A DNA stretch of 64,000 nucleotides from Mesorhizobium sp. STM 4661 (GCF_000359125.1 NZ_CAAF010000082.1:372001-436000); one strand, 5' to 3'. Counted from the stretch's first letter, positions 53,324 through 62,516 are shown. The notes: a model not told the origin generated them from the sequence alone. Numbers and translations are program-made.

Positions 53324-53749
53324 ATGAGCCGAATGACGCCCTTTTCCAGCCCGCTTCTCCTGGGTTTTGACGCCATGGAAAAAACCCTGGAGCGTCTGGC
53401 GAAGTCGGGCGACAGCTACCCTCCCTACAACATCGAGCGCCTCAGCGGCGCCGACGGCAAGACCGAAAGGTTGCGCATCACGCTCGCCGTCGCCGGTTTC
53501 GCCGAAAGCGATCTCGATGTCACCACGGAGGAAAACCAGTTGGTCGTGCGCGGCCGTCAGAACGACGACACCGAGCGCGAATTCCTTCATCGCGGCATCG
53601 CCGCGCGCCAGTTCCAGCGCTGTTTCGTGCTGGCCGACGGCATGCGGGTGATCGCGGCGGAGCTGAAGAACGGTCTTTTGTCGATCGATCTCGATCGGCC
53701 CGAGTCCGAACGGCTGGTACGGAAAATAAACATTTCGGTGAAAGACTGA
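53324..53749 (+). CDS. Small heat shock protein, Hsp20/IbpA family
   Basis: 141 residues from ATG 53324. The opening FSSPLLLGFDAMEKTLERLA and YPPYNIERLSG, then the alpha-crystallin domain (RITLAVAGFAESDLDVTTEE, LVVRGRQ, FLHRGIAARQFQRCFVLADG) and the L-x-I/V end (GLLSIDLDRPE) are as in class A rhizobial IbpA proteins. It holds unfolding proteins. A DUF1150 gene follows as in other alphaproteobacteria. Confidence 0.95.
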   Translation: MSRMTPFSSPLLLGFDAMEKTLERLAKSGDSYPPYNIERLSGADGKTERLRITLAVAGFAESDLDVTTEENQLVVRGRQNDDTEREFLHRGIAARQFQRCFVLADGMRVIAAELKNGLLSIDLDRPESERLVRKINISVKD

Positions 53750-53813
53750 TCTTTACCGATGGCTCTCATGCGAGGCGGCCTTGAGCGGCGTCCTCGCGCC
53801 AAGGAGGCTTGAA

Positions 53814-54071
53814 ATGACCAGAACTGACGAAAATTTCACCATGACCAGCGGTGAATTCGCCCATCTCGGCGAAGGCTCGGTTGCCTATCTCAGGAAAGTG
53901 TCGAGCGACGATTTGCGCGGCCGCTTCCCGGGCCTCGGTGAAATCGCGCCCGGCCTGGAATTGTGGGCGCTGTTCGCCGCCAACGGCCAGCCGATCCTGC
54001 TTTCGGACGCCCGCGACCGGGCGCTGGCAGGCGCCATGGAAAACGACCTGACCACCGTCGCCATTCACTAA
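53814..54071 (+). CDS. DUF1150 family protein
   Basis: 85 residues from ATG 53814 after AAGGAGGCTTGAA. It reads EFAHLGEGSVAYLRKVSSDD and LELWALFAANGQPILLSDAR, typical of DUF1150. The family regularly follows an hsp20 gene, suggesting a role in stress physiology. The biochemical function is unknown. Confidence 0.92.
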   Translation: MTRTDENFTMTSGEFAHLGEGSVAYLRKVSSDDLRGRFPGLGEIAPGLELWALFAANGQPILLSDARDRALAGAMENDLTTVAIH

Positions 54072-54143
54072 CAATATGGCGATTTGGGTTGCAAACGGAG
54101 AGGGCCGCTCAAGGCGGCCCTTCAACGGATCTAACCAAAAAGC

Positions 54144-54608
54144 TCAGGCCGCGTGCGAAGCCTGTGTATCCGACAAAAGCGCATGGATTGCGACGGCGTC
54201 GCGCGTGCCCCTGATCTTGGCCACCGTATCGGCGTCGCGCAGCACCCGGGCAATGCGCGACAGCGCCTTGAGGTGATCGGCGCCGGCGCCTTCGGGCGCG
54301 AGCAGCAGGAACACCAGATCGACCGGCTGGTCGTCCAGCGCCTCGAAATCGACCGGCGTCTCCAGCCGCGCGAAAACCCCGGCGATCCGCTTCACTCCGG
54401 CCAGCTTGCCGTGCGGAATGGCGATGCCATTGCCGACGCCGGTCGAGCCCAGCCGCTCGCGCTGCAGGATGGTGTCGAACACTTCCCGCTCCGCAATGCC
54501 GGAAATCGCCGCCGCTCTTTCGGACAAAAGCTGCAGAAGCTGCTTTTTGGAGTTCGCCTTCAACGCCGGCATGATCGCCGGAACGTTGATAAGATCGCTC
54601 AGATCCAT
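54144..54608 (-). CDS. ptsN: PtsN, EIIA(Ntr) phosphocarrier
   Basis: 154 residues. The phosphorylated His66 lies in GVGNGIAIPHGKL. Position downstream of hpf and rpoN on the same strand is the classic rpoN-hpf-ptsN order, so this is the main ptsN of the nitrogen PTS; the kdp-linked copy at 24538 is a paralogue. It relays PTS(Ntr) phosphorylation state to transporters and regulators. Confidence 0.95.
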   Translation of the reverse strand: MDLSDLINVPAIMPALKANSKKQLLQLLSERAAAISGIAEREVFDTILQRERLGSTGVGNGIAIPHGKLAGVKRIAGVFARLETPVDFEALDDQPVDLVFLLLAPEGAGADHLKALSRIARVLRDADTVAKIRGTRDAVAIHALLSDTQASHAA

Positions 54609-54672
54609 GCTTGAAAATCCCTTGTTCGCCTGCCGTCGCCAGTCCTCGCCCCCCTCGCGCGACCGGCTCCTA

Positions 54673-54741
54673 TCCCTGTGCGGCCTTGGCCGTCATCCCT
54701 GTGCGCCCTCGGTCGTCATCCCTGTGCGACTTTGGTCGTGG
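54673..54741. repeat. Three tandem 23-bp repeats overlapping the hpf 3' end
   Basis: Copies at 54673-54695, 54696-54718 and 54719-54741 share TCCCTGTGCG followed by a CTTGG/TTTGG-CGT pattern. The third copy encodes the last residues of HPF (TTKVAQG with stop), so the array has grown from the gene end into the spacer before ptsN. Confidence 0.75.
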
Positions 54742-55300
54742 ATGGGTCGATCCAGCCGATATTCCCGTCCGGCCGGCGATACACGATGTTGAGATGCTCG
54801 TTTCCGGCATTGCGGAAGACGAAGACCGGGCTCTCCTTGGTGTCGAGCTCGATGACGGCCGACGCCACCGACATCGTCTGCAGCGTCATGGTCGATTCGG
54901 CGACGATGGCCGGCGCGAAATTCTCCGCAATGTCCTCATCGTCGTCGGCAAGCGGCGCCATCACCGTATAGGCGATATCGGTCGGCTCGCCATTGGGACT
55001 GCCTGAATTGTGCGATTTAAGGCGCCGCTTGTAGCGCCTGAGGCGGGTTTCGAGCCGATCCGCCGCGGCCTCGAAAGCCAGCGTCGGATCCTGCGCATCG
55101 CCGGTCGCTTGCAGCGAAGCGCCGGAATCCAGCCGAATCATGCAGTCGGCCGAATAGCGCGATCCCGATTTGATGACGGTGACATGTCCTGAAAAGCCGC
55201 GGTCGAAATATTTGCCGATCGCCTCGCCGACACGGTCGTTGATGCGCGTACGGAACGCATCGCCGATATCCATGTGTTTTCCCGATACGCGCAGTTTCAT
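54716..55300 (-). CDS. hpf: Ribosome hibernation promoting factor, long form
   Basis: 194 residues. The N-terminal S30AE domain (LRVSGKHMDIGDAFRTRIND, FSGHVTVIKSGSRYSADCMI) binds the 30S subunit; the C-terminal domain (residues 135-190, ESPVFVFRNAGNEHLNIVYR, DGNIGWIDPS) drives dimerisation of ribosomes, as in long HPF. It lies between rpoN and ptsN on the same strand. It starts 277 bases after rpoN, so it probably has its own promoter. Confidence 0.95.
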   Translation of the reverse strand: MKLRVSGKHMDIGDAFRTRINDRVGEAIGKYFDRGFSGHVTVIKSGSRYSADCMIRLDSGASLQATGDAQDPTLAFEAAADRLETRLRRYKRRLKSHNSGSPNGEPTDIAYTVMAPLADDDEDIAENFAPAIVAESTMTLQTMSVASAVIELDTKESPVFVFRNAGNEHLNIVYRRPDGNIGWIDPSTTKVAQG

Positions 55301-55483
55301 CTGAAAACTGACCTTCCTTGCTCAGGCTTCAAACTGGCCAGAGTTTATACTCGTGGTCTGTGCGCACAAGCTTTGCGGCGTCACTTGCGCCGATTTTAAA
55401 TCCGAACTTTCCGGTTGATCACAAGCCGCCTTCTTGGCCGTCCCGTGGCCTACGTCGTGACGGACCATTCGCTTGCGGGCATC

Positions 55484-55508
55484 AAGCCCGCCTCATGCGG
55501 GCGGGCTT
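55484..55508. terminator. 9-bp stem-loop between rpoN and hpf
   Basis: AAGCCCGCC and GGCGGGCTT pair perfectly around TCATGCG, about 70 bases after the rpoN stop. On the minus strand no T-run follows. It supports separate transcription of hpf. Confidence 0.55.
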
Positions 55509-55577
55509 CTAGCCACTTCATTGCAGCTTGTCAATGAAGCGCGAAGACTGTGGAAATCCGGCTGTGATGCAGCGCCT

Positions 55578-57101
55578 CTAACGCCCGGCGCTGGCCAGCG
55601 CGCGTTTTTCGCGCCGCCGTTGCACCGATGAGGGAATATTCATGCCTTCCCGGTACTTGGCGACGGTGCGCCTGGCGATATCGACGCCGCTTTCCCGCAA
55701 CATGTCCACAATCGCATCGTCGGAAAGCACGTCGACGGGTTTCTCCTCGTCGATCAGCTGCTTGATGCGATCGCGCACCGCTTCCGACGAATGCGCATCG
55801 CCGCCGCCCGACGACGCGATCGAGGCGGTGAAGAAATAGCGCAGTTCGAAGACGCCACGCGGCGTCAGCATGTATTTGTTCGCCGTGACCCGGCTGACGG
55901 TCGATTCGTGCATGCCGATGGCGTCGGCCACCGTGCGCAGATTGAGCGGCTTCAGATGACGCACGCCATGCACGAGGAAAGCGTCCTGCTGGCGCACGAT
56001 CTCGGAAGCGACCTTGAGGATGGTCTTTGCCCGCTGATCGAGGCTGCGCGTCAGCCAATTGGCATTCTGCAGGCATTCCGCCAGGAAATCTTTTTCCGTC
56101 TGGTTTTTGGCATGCGGCGAAACCTGCGCGAAATAGATGTGGTCGACCAGCACGCGCGGCAGCGTCTCGGCATTGAGCTCGACCGTCCAGCTCCCGTCAT
56201 TGGCCGCCCGCACCTCGACATCGGCGACGATTGCGTCGCTGGCGCCGCCCGAAAACGCCATCCCCGGACGCGGATCGAGTGCCCGGATCTCGGCCAGCAT
56301 GTCGAGCAGATCCTCCTCGTCGACCCCGCAGATCCGCTTCAGCGTCTGGAAATCGCGCCGCGCCAGGAGTTCGAGATTGGCGATCAGGGCCTTCATTGCA
56401 GGATCGAGCCGATCGCGAACGGCAAGCTGCAGCGCCAGGCACTCGGCAAGGTCGCGCGCGAAGATACCGGCTGGTTCGAAACCCTGGCAGACCGCCAGCA
56501 CCTTCGCCACCGCGGCTTCGTTCGTGCCGAGGCGGGCGGCGATCTCGGCCATGTCGGCGCGCATGTAGCCGGCCTCGTCGAGGCCATCGGCAAGTTCGCC
56601 GCCGATCAGGCGTGCCGCCGGATCGGCGAAGGCCAACGCGACCTGTTCGGCGACATGATCGCGCAGCGTAATGGCGGCGGCGGCGATATCGGCCGCATCG
56701 AAGCCTTCGGACGACGAGGAACCGGAACCGTTCCCGGAAGCTGATTTCCACTGCGCCGTCAGGTCGGGACCAAGCCGTTCGCTCGTGCCGGGATCGTCGG
56801 GGAACAGATTTTCCAGCGAGGTATCGAGCTTTTCCGAGATCGCCTCGGCGCTCCATGCCGTTTCTGTTTCGAACCAGTCGCCGGCCGCTTCCGGAGCGGC
56901 GTCGATCTTCTGCGCCTGGTCGCTCGCGGCATCGTCCTGTGGCTCGGCACGTTCGAGCAGGGGGTTGCGCTCGATCTCGTCGTCGATGAAGCGTTCGAGC
57001 TCGAGGTGGGTGAACTGCAGCAGCCGGATCGACTGCATGAGCTGCGGCGTCATCACCAGCGACTGGGACTGTCGTAGCTGTAGTTTTGCCGCCAATGCCA
57101 T
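55578..57101 (-). CDS. rpoN: RNA polymerase sigma-54 factor
   Basis: 507 residues. Region I (LRQSQSLVMTPQLMQSIRLL with LQFTHLELERFI) binds activators; an acidic region II follows; the core-binding part and helix-turn-helix (MHESTVSRVTANKYMLTPRG) lead to the RpoN box ARRTVAKYRE near the end. It directs transcription from -24/-12 promoters for nitrogen and transport genes. It follows lptB after 227 bases and precedes hpf and ptsN. Confidence 0.97.
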   Translation of the reverse strand: MALAAKLQLRQSQSLVMTPQLMQSIRLLQFTHLELERFIDDEIERNPLLERAEPQDDAASDQAQKIDAAPEAAGDWFETETAWSAEAISEKLDTSLENLFPDDPGTSERLGPDLTAQWKSASGNGSGSSSSEGFDAADIAAAAITLRDHVAEQVALAFADPAARLIGGELADGLDEAGYMRADMAEIAARLGTNEAAVAKVLAVCQGFEPAGIFARDLAECLALQLAVRDRLDPAMKALIANLELLARRDFQTLKRICGVDEEDLLDMLAEIRALDPRPGMAFSGGASDAIVADVEVRAANDGSWTVELNAETLPRVLVDHIYFAQVSPHAKNQTEKDFLAECLQNANWLTRSLDQRAKTILKVASEIVRQQDAFLVHGVRHLKPLNLRTVADAIGMHESTVSRVTANKYMLTPRGVFELRYFFTASIASSGGGDAHSSEAVRDRIKQLIDEEKPVDVLSDDAIVDMLRESGVDIARRTVAKYREGMNIPSSVQRRREKRALASAGR

Positions 57102-57124
57102 GGTTCGGTCTCAAACGCCCTTAC

Positions 57125-57169
57125 TACGCATTCGGATTCTACGCATCCGGAATTTACGCGTCCGGACTG
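57125..57169. repeat. Three tandem 15-bp repeats just upstream of rpoN
   Basis: 57125-57139, 57140-57154 and 57155-57169 each start TACGC and contain TCCGGA or TTCGGA. They lie 24-68 bases before the rpoN ATG, in the leader. They may be a regulator site array or slippage product. Confidence 0.65.
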
Positions 57170-57202
57170 TCGGAAAAGAATTTTCCCAGGCGGACATGAA
57201 AC

Positions 57203-57218
57203 TGGCCCGGCTTTTGCT
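57203..57218 (+). promoter_or_regulatory. Sigma-54 promoter-like sequence upstream of rpoN, plus strand
   Basis: TGGCCC, five bases, TTGCT: the invariant GG and GC are ten bases apart, as in -24/-12 promoters. It points away from rpoN, toward the lptB 3' end, with no gene to drive. It could let sigma-54 bind its own upstream region, or be chance. Confidence 0.35.
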
Positions 57219-57328
57219 TGTCAAGGCGATGACGAGCAAAACCGGCTTAGACGAGTGTTATCTCCGAGAAAACTGAACAAACTGACCGAGGGTTACCCGA
57301 AAAGTCACACTGGCACAGGATTTCACGC

Positions 57329-58147
57329 TCAGAGCGTAAATCCCTCGCCGAGGTAAAGCCTGCGTACATCCGGATTTGCGACCACTTCGTCCGCCCGGCC
57401 ATGGGTCAGCACCTGGCCGGCATGGATGATGTAGGCGCGGTCGATCAGGCCGAGCGTTTCGCGGACATTGTGATCGGTGATGAGCACGCCGATGCCCCGC
57501 GCCGTCAGATGGCGCACAAGTTGCTGGATATCGGCAACGGCGATCGGATCGATGCCGGCGAAAGGCTCGTCGAGCAGCATGTAAGCGGGGCGCGTCGCCA
57601 GCGCGCGCGCAATCTCGAGGCGCCGCCGCTCGCCACCCGACAGCGACAGCGACGGGGCCTTGCGCAAATGGCTGATATGAAACTCCTCGAGCAGTTCGTC
57701 GAGGCTGCGCTCGCGCTCCTTGCGGCTCTTCTCGACCACTTCGAGCACGGCGCGGATATTTTGCTCCACACTCAGGCCACGAAAGATCGACGCTTCCTGC
57801 GGCAGGTAGCCGATGCCCAGGCGGGCACGACGGTACATCGGCATCGAGGTGACGTCGAAGCCGTCGATCTCGATCGTGCCTTCGTCGACCGGCACCAGGC
57901 CAGTGACCATGTAGAAGCAGGTTGTCTTGCCGGCGCCGTTGGGACCGAGCAGCCCGACCGCCTCGCCGGCACGCACGCCTATCGTCACGCCGCTGACGAC
58001 CGTGCGGCCCTTGTAGCTCTTGGTCAGGCCCTTGGCGATCAAGGTTCCCTTGAACTTTGCCGCATCGACAGTGACCGTGGCCGGGGCCGCGAGTTTGCTG
58101 GCGGCGCGTCCTGGAAGACGTGCCATCAGCGATGACAGGCCGGCCAT
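57329..58147 (-). CDS. lptB: LptB, ATPase of the lipopolysaccharide export system
   Basis: 272 residues, with an N-terminal extension of about 33 residues compared with E. coli. Walker A GPNGAGKTTC, signature LSGGERRRLEIARALATRPA and Walker B YMLLDEPFAGIDP are intact. It powers LptB2FG in moving LPS from the inner membrane. The ATG overlaps the lptA stop (TGATG), so the two are coupled. Confidence 0.96.
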   Translation of the reverse strand: MAGLSSLMARLPGRAASKLAAPATVTVDAAKFKGTLIAKGLTKSYKGRTVVSGVTIGVRAGEAVGLLGPNGAGKTTCFYMVTGLVPVDEGTIEIDGFDVTSMPMYRRARLGIGYLPQEASIFRGLSVEQNIRAVLEVVEKSRKERERSLDELLEEFHISHLRKAPSLSLSGGERRRLEIARALATRPAYMLLDEPFAGIDPIAVADIQQLVRHLTARGIGVLITDHNVRETLGLIDRAYIIHAGQVLTHGRADEVVANPDVRRLYLGEGFTL

Positions 58148-58746
58148 CAGTTCTTCGCCGCTCCCGAATTCGCCGGCGGCGTGATCGACATCATGACGCG
58201 CCCACCACAGGCGTCGACCTGGGCCAGGCCGCTCTTCATCTGCACGGTGAGCTTGCAGCCGACCAGCACATTGTCGCCTTGCGAAAGCACGACCTTGCTG
58301 CCTGAAAGCACCAGCACTTCGCTCTTCATGTCGAACGTGCCGCGGTCGCCGGTGGCGACCTGGTCGTCCGATTTGATGTAGACCTTGTTGTCGACTTCCA
58401 GATGGTCGATGTTGGCCGAGCCGGTCATCGCGGCGCCCGCGGCTTCCGCGCCCTTGGCGGCGGCGCCGGCGTCCTTGACGTAGTAGACCGTCATCTTGCC
58501 GGCCTTGAGCACTGTCGGACCCTGGACGACGCTTACATTGCCCGTGAACACGGCGACGCTGTCCGCCTGGCGGACCTCGAGCTTGTCGCTTTCGATCTGG
58601 ATTGGCTTGTCGCCGGACAGTTTGAGGCCCGACAATTGGCTGGTGGCCTTGGACTGCGCCAGCGACGGCGCCGTTCCCAGGACCAGTGCCAGGATCGGCA
58701 ATGCCGAAGCCGCGGCCAAGAACCGTGCCGAACTAGTGAGCCGCAT
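58147..58746 (-). CDS. lptA: LptA, periplasmic LPS transport protein
   Basis: 199 residues with a signal peptide ending near APSLAQ. The OstA-like beta-jellyroll (KPIQIESDKLEVRQADSVAV, FTGNVSVVQGPTVLKAGKM) forms the periplasmic bridge. It overlaps lptC by 14 bases and lptB by one. The C-terminus has the PxNSGAAKN tail. Confidence 0.95.
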   Translation of the reverse strand: MRLTSSARFLAAASALPILALVLGTAPSLAQSKATSQLSGLKLSGDKPIQIESDKLEVRQADSVAVFTGNVSVVQGPTVLKAGKMTVYYVKDAGAAAKGAEAAGAAMTGSANIDHLEVDNKVYIKSDDQVATGDRGTFDMKSEVLVLSGSKVVLSQGDNVLVGCKLTVQMKSGLAQVDACGGRVMMSITPPANSGAAKN

Positions 58747-59446
58747 TGGTTTCTCCGCTCTCTGCCTCTGCCGCCTTCAAGTTGGCGGGATCGATGTTGA
58801 CACGCACCTTGTTCTCGAAAACCACGATCTTGCCATTGTCCTGGATCGACATCGAATCCGCGGTGATCCGCGACCCGCCACGGCTGACATCGACGGGGTC
58901 GTTCGTCTTCATAGTGCCTTTGCCCATGTCGAGAAAGACCGATTTGAATTTTGCCTCCAAGCCATCGGTGGTGGTTATGGTGACGTCGCTGGTCAGGTTC
59001 ATCGTGTTGCCGTCGCGATTGTATTTACCATGCGAGGCATTGATGGCCGCCACATTGTCGGTCGAGATCGGCAGTTTGGCGTTGATACCCTCCAGATCGA
59101 TGATGCCTTGCTTGCCCACGTCCTGTATGGCGCGCAAGGCCGTCATCGAATAGGGCAGCTTCTCTTTGGTAAACCCGTTGAGCTTGGGATTGGCCATCAC
59201 CAGCTTGCCATTGGCAAAGGCGCTGCCATCGGTCTGGATTGAGAACGACACAGGGGCCGCGAGATAGGAATAGACGGGAAAAGCGACCGCGATCACCGCC
59301 GCGATCAGCGGCACCGCCAGCTTCAAGACACGCACGCGGCGCGAATGGCGCTGGGCGATGTCGAAGGCGTCACCCCGCGTCGGGCCTACGGCCGGGGGTG
59401 CCAACTCCGCCTCGGTGTTGGTCGGTTCTATCGGTCTGGCTAACAT
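58733..59446 (-). CDS. lptC: LptC, inner-membrane anchored LPS transport protein
   Basis: 237 residues from ATG 59446; the ribosome site is weak and an upstream frame extension is a shadow. One membrane helix (LKLAVPLIAAVIAVAFPVYS) near residues 42-62 is followed by the periplasmic domain with KLNGFTKEKLPYSMTALRAI and VTITTTDGLEAKFKSVFLDM. It hands LPS from LptB2FG to LptA. First gene of lptC-lptA-lptB. Confidence 0.94.
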   Translation of the reverse strand: MLARPIEPTNTEAELAPPAVGPTRGDAFDIAQRHSRRVRVLKLAVPLIAAVIAVAFPVYSYLAAPVSFSIQTDGSAFANGKLVMANPKLNGFTKEKLPYSMTALRAIQDVGKQGIIDLEGINAKLPISTDNVAAINASHGKYNRDGNTMNLTSDVTITTTDGLEAKFKSVFLDMGKGTMKTNDPVDVSRGGSRITADSMSIQDNGKIVVFENKVRVNIDPANLKAAEAESGETNAAH

Positions 59447-59775
59447 GACTGTTTCTTCTAAACCCCTGCCCGCAAGCACCCTATAGGTGGGATGCCGACG
59501 GCCCCAAGCAAGCACAAGCCGAGGAAAACCGCAAAATGTGACGGTTTTGCTATGCAAACGAAAATGGACCCGGCACAATCTGCACGTCATACCAGATACG
59601 GACGCAATGCGTTAGAGCCTGTGGACAGACCCTGATATCTCATGACATTCCGGCTTGCGAATGTCGAAGGCTCTGTCTTTGGTGCAAGCGCGTCAGGAAA
59701 GCGCGTCAGGAAACGGTAGCCGGGCGCGGATGGTTGCTTTAAAAGCATCTCTTCCCACCGACTGCGAGGCTGACC

Positions 59776-60732
59776 ATGGCACTGAGAGCCGACGACCTGA
59801 TCGACCGCCGCCGCTTGCGCCGCAAGCTGACATTCTGGCGCGTTACCGCGCTTGTTGTCGCGGCAGCCGGGCTGATTGCCCTTTCGACCTGGATCTACGG
59901 CGACGACTTCACCGGCACGGCAGTCGACCATATCGCCAAGGTCAAGATCGAAGGCACCATCACCGAGGACGAAGATCTGATCAAACGGCTGGAGACCATC
60001 CGCCAGTCATCGAAGGTAAAAGGGGTGATCCTGTCGATCGATTCGCCGGGCGGCACCACCGTCGGCGGCGAATCGATCTACGAGGAAGTGCGCAAGCTTG
60101 CCGCTGACAAGCCTGTCGTGGCGGAGGTCGGCACGCTCGCCGCGTCGGCGGGCTACATGATCGCAACCGCAGCCGATCATATTGTCGCGCGCAAATCCTC
60201 GATCGTCGGCTCGATCGGCGTGCTGATCCAGTATCCTGATGTCAGCGGTCTCATGGACAAGCTCGGCATCAAGCTGGAGGAGGTGAAATCCTCGCCATTG
60301 AAGGCCTCGCCCTCGCCCTTCAAGCCGACCAATGATGACGAGCGCGCCATGGTCCGCAAGCTCATCCTCGACAGCTACGACTGGTTCGTCGGCATCGTCG
60401 CCGAACGCCGCAAGATGACCCATGAGCAAGCTCTGGCACTCGCCGACGGGTCGATTTTCACCGGCCGGCAGGCTGTGACCAACAAATTGATCGACGCGGT
60501 CGGCGGCGAGACCGAGGCGATCGACTGGCTTGCAACCAAGGGCGTCGACGCCAAGCTCAAGGTGGTGGAGTGGAAGAATACCGAAGCGCGCGGCGGCTTC
60601 CTGTTCTCCAAGGCAATGGCGAAAACCATCGCCAGCGCGCTCGGCCTGCCTGACGCCGGTGGCGACGTCATCCACGAAATCGGAGCGGACCGCTTGTTTC
60701 TTGACGGTCTCGTTTCCGTCTGGCACCCTTGA
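59776..60732 (+). CDS. sppA: Signal peptide peptidase SppA, short S49 form
   Basis: 318 residues with an N-terminal membrane helix (RVTALVVAAAGLIALSTWIY). The S49 domain shows ILSIDSPGGTTVGGESIYEE, the catalytic serine in GTLAASAGYMIATAA and the lysine in VARKSSIVGSIGVLIQ. It degrades leftover signal peptides in the membrane. Next gene in the same direction is ihfB, as in many Rhizobiales. Confidence 0.95.
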   Translation: MALRADDLIDRRRLRRKLTFWRVTALVVAAAGLIALSTWIYGDDFTGTAVDHIAKVKIEGTITEDEDLIKRLETIRQSSKVKGVILSIDSPGGTTVGGESIYEEVRKLAADKPVVAEVGTLAASAGYMIATAADHIVARKSSIVGSIGVLIQYPDVSGLMDKLGIKLEEVKSSPLKASPSPFKPTNDDERAMVRKLILDSYDWFVGIVAERRKMTHEQALALADGSIFTGRQAVTNKLIDAVGGETEAIDWLATKGVDAKLKVVEWKNTEARGGFLFSKAMAKTIASALGLPDAGGDVIHEIGADRLFLDGLVSVWHP

Positions 60733-60814
60733 GGAGCCGTATGGGACGAGTGAAAAAAGCAAATAAAATCATCCTCATAATTTTGACCGCACTGCTTTCA
60801 CGGGGACCCTTCTG

Positions 60815-61099
60815 ATGATCAAATCCGAACTTGTGCAGATTATCGCCACGCGCAATCCGCATCTTTTCCTGCGCGACGTCGAAAACATTGTCGGCGCGAT
60901 TTTCGACGAGATCACCGACGCCCTTGCCGAGGGCAACCGTGTGGAGTTGCGTGGCTTCGGTGCTTTCTCGGTGAAAAACCGCCCCGCCCGTACCGGCCGC
61001 AACCCGCGCACCGGCGAATCCGTCGAGGTCGAGGAGAAATGGGTGCCGTTCTTCAAGACCGGCAAGGAATTGCGTGAAAGGCTGAACGGCGGAAAATAG
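60815..61099 (+). CDS. ihfB: Integration host factor beta subunit
   Basis: 94 residues, the standard length. It carries MIKSELVQIIATRNPHLFLR, ALAEGNRVELRGFGAFSVKN and the DNA-bending arm RPARTGRNPRTGESVEV. With IhfA it bends DNA, also at sigma-54 promoters. 83 bases after sppA. Confidence 0.97.
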   Translation: MIKSELVQIIATRNPHLFLRDVENIVGAIFDEITDALAEGNRVELRGFGAFSVKNRPARTGRNPRTGESVEVEEKWVPFFKTGKELRERLNGGK

Positions 61100-61153
61100 G
61101 CGCCGCGTCCGCGGCAATCCAGCCTGTCGACAAGTTCTTCCGACGGAAAAAAC

Positions 61154-61498
61154 ATGTTCAATCGCTTCATGCTCATCGTGGTCTTCGTGCCGCTGGCCGT
61201 CATCCTGATTGCGCTGGCCGTAGCCAACCGCGAACTGGTGGCCTTTACGCTCGACCCGTTCAATCCCGGCAATCCGGCGCTGACGCTGACGCTGCCGCTG
61301 TTCATCTTCCTGTTTCTGGCTCTTGCCGTCGGCATGATCGTCGGCAGCCTGGCGACCTGGGTCAAGCAGGGCCGCTACCGCAAGCTGGCGCGCCAGCGCG
61401 GCGCCGAGGCCGAGAACCTGCGCCAGGCGGTCAGCCGCGCGCCGTCAGTGCCGCAAGGCCTGGCCCAGGGGTCAGCCTTGCCGAAGCCAACGAACTGA
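61154..61498 (+). CDS. LapA-domain (DUF1049) membrane protein
   Basis: 114 residues, two membrane helices (FMLIVVFVPLAVILIALAVA and LPLFIFLFLALAVGMIVGSL) followed by a basic, coiled tail (QGRYRKLARQRGAEAENLRQ). This is the LapA/DUF1049 layout, linked in E. coli to LPS assembly control. It follows ihfB as usual in alphaproteobacteria. Confidence 0.92.
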   Translation: MFNRFMLIVVFVPLAVILIALAVANRELVAFTLDPFNPGNPALTLTLPLFIFLFLALAVGMIVGSLATWVKQGRYRKLARQRGAEAENLRQAVSRAPSVPQGLAQGSALPKPTN

Positions 61499-61535
61499 AA
61501 ATCGGTTTGGCGATTTTCTCTCCACGGAGCTTTTG

Positions 61536-62516
61536 ATGCTGACCATTTCGGCCGCCGAGGTCGACCGTGCGCTGACCTTTCCCGGGCTGGTCGAGACGCT
61601 GCGCGCCGCTTTTCGCGATGGGGCGGTGCAACCGGTCAGGCATCACCATACGGTCGAACGGCCCGACGGCGCGGCTTCGACGCTGTTGCTGATGCCGGCC
61701 TGGACCGACTTCAACGCCGCCGGAACCTCGGCGGGCGGCCATATCGGCGTCAAGATCGTCACCGTGTCGCCCGACAACAATGCACTCGGCAAGCCCGCCG
61801 TGATGGGACTTTACCTCCTGCTCGACGGCGCCACCGGCGAGCCCGAGGCCATGATCGACGGCCAGCGGCTGACGCAATGGCGCACCGCCTGCGCCTCGGC
61901 GCTGGCCGCCTCCTATCTCGCCCGCGAGAACGCTTCGCGGCTGCTGGTGGTCGGCGCCGGCGCACTATCGCCCTTCCTTGCCAAGGCCCATTCGGCGGCG
62001 CGGCCGATCAAGACCATCCGCATCTGGAACCGCACGCCGGCCACTGCCGAAAAGGTCGCGGCGGGTCTGCGCGCCGAAGGTCTTGCGGCCAGCGCCGCAA
62101 GCGATCTCGACGCCGAACTTGGTGAAGCCGACATCGTCTCGTCGGCGACCATCACGACCGCGCCGCTGATCAAGGGCGCGCTCCTGCGGCCGGGAACCCA
62201 TGTCGACCTGGTTGGCGGTTTCACGCCCGATATGCGCGAAAGCGACGACGATGCGATTGCGCGCGCCCGCGTCTATGTCGACACCCGCGCCGGCGCCACC
62301 AAGGAGGCTGGCGACATCGTCCAGCCGCTGGCCTCCGGGGTGCTGAAGCCGGAAGCGATCGTCGCCGACCTGCATGAACTGGCGCGCGGTGAGAAGAAAG
62401 GCCGCCAGGGCCCCGATGAGATCACGCTGTTCAAATCGGTCGGCGCGGCCCTGGAAGACCTCGCCGCCGGCATCGCCGTGTACAAGGCGATCAAAAGTAG
62501 GGGAGTAAGGGAGTAG
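61536..62516 (+). CDS. Ornithine cyclodeaminase/mu-crystallin family protein
   Basis: 326 residues from ATG 61536 behind CACGGAGC. The Rossmann fold has LLVVGAGALSPFLAKAHSA and IWNRTPATAEKVAAG; ITTAPLIKGALLRPGTHVDL and GVLKPEAIVADLHELARGEK complete the family pattern. Members include ornithine cyclodeaminase and imine reductases, so the substrate is open. The last six codons lie in an octanucleotide repeat, so the C-terminus may vary between strains. Confidence 0.92.
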   Translation: MLTISAAEVDRALTFPGLVETLRAAFRDGAVQPVRHHHTVERPDGAASTLLLMPAWTDFNAAGTSAGGHIGVKIVTVSPDNNALGKPAVMGLYLLLDGATGEPEAMIDGQRLTQWRTACASALAASYLARENASRLLVVGAGALSPFLAKAHSAARPIKTIRIWNRTPATAEKVAAGLRAEGLAASAASDLDAELGEADIVSSATITTAPLIKGALLRPGTHVDLVGGFTPDMRESDDDAIARARVYVDTRAGATKEAGDIVQPLASGVLKPEAIVADLHELARGEKKGRQGPDEITLFKSVGAALEDLAAGIAVYKAIKSRGVRE

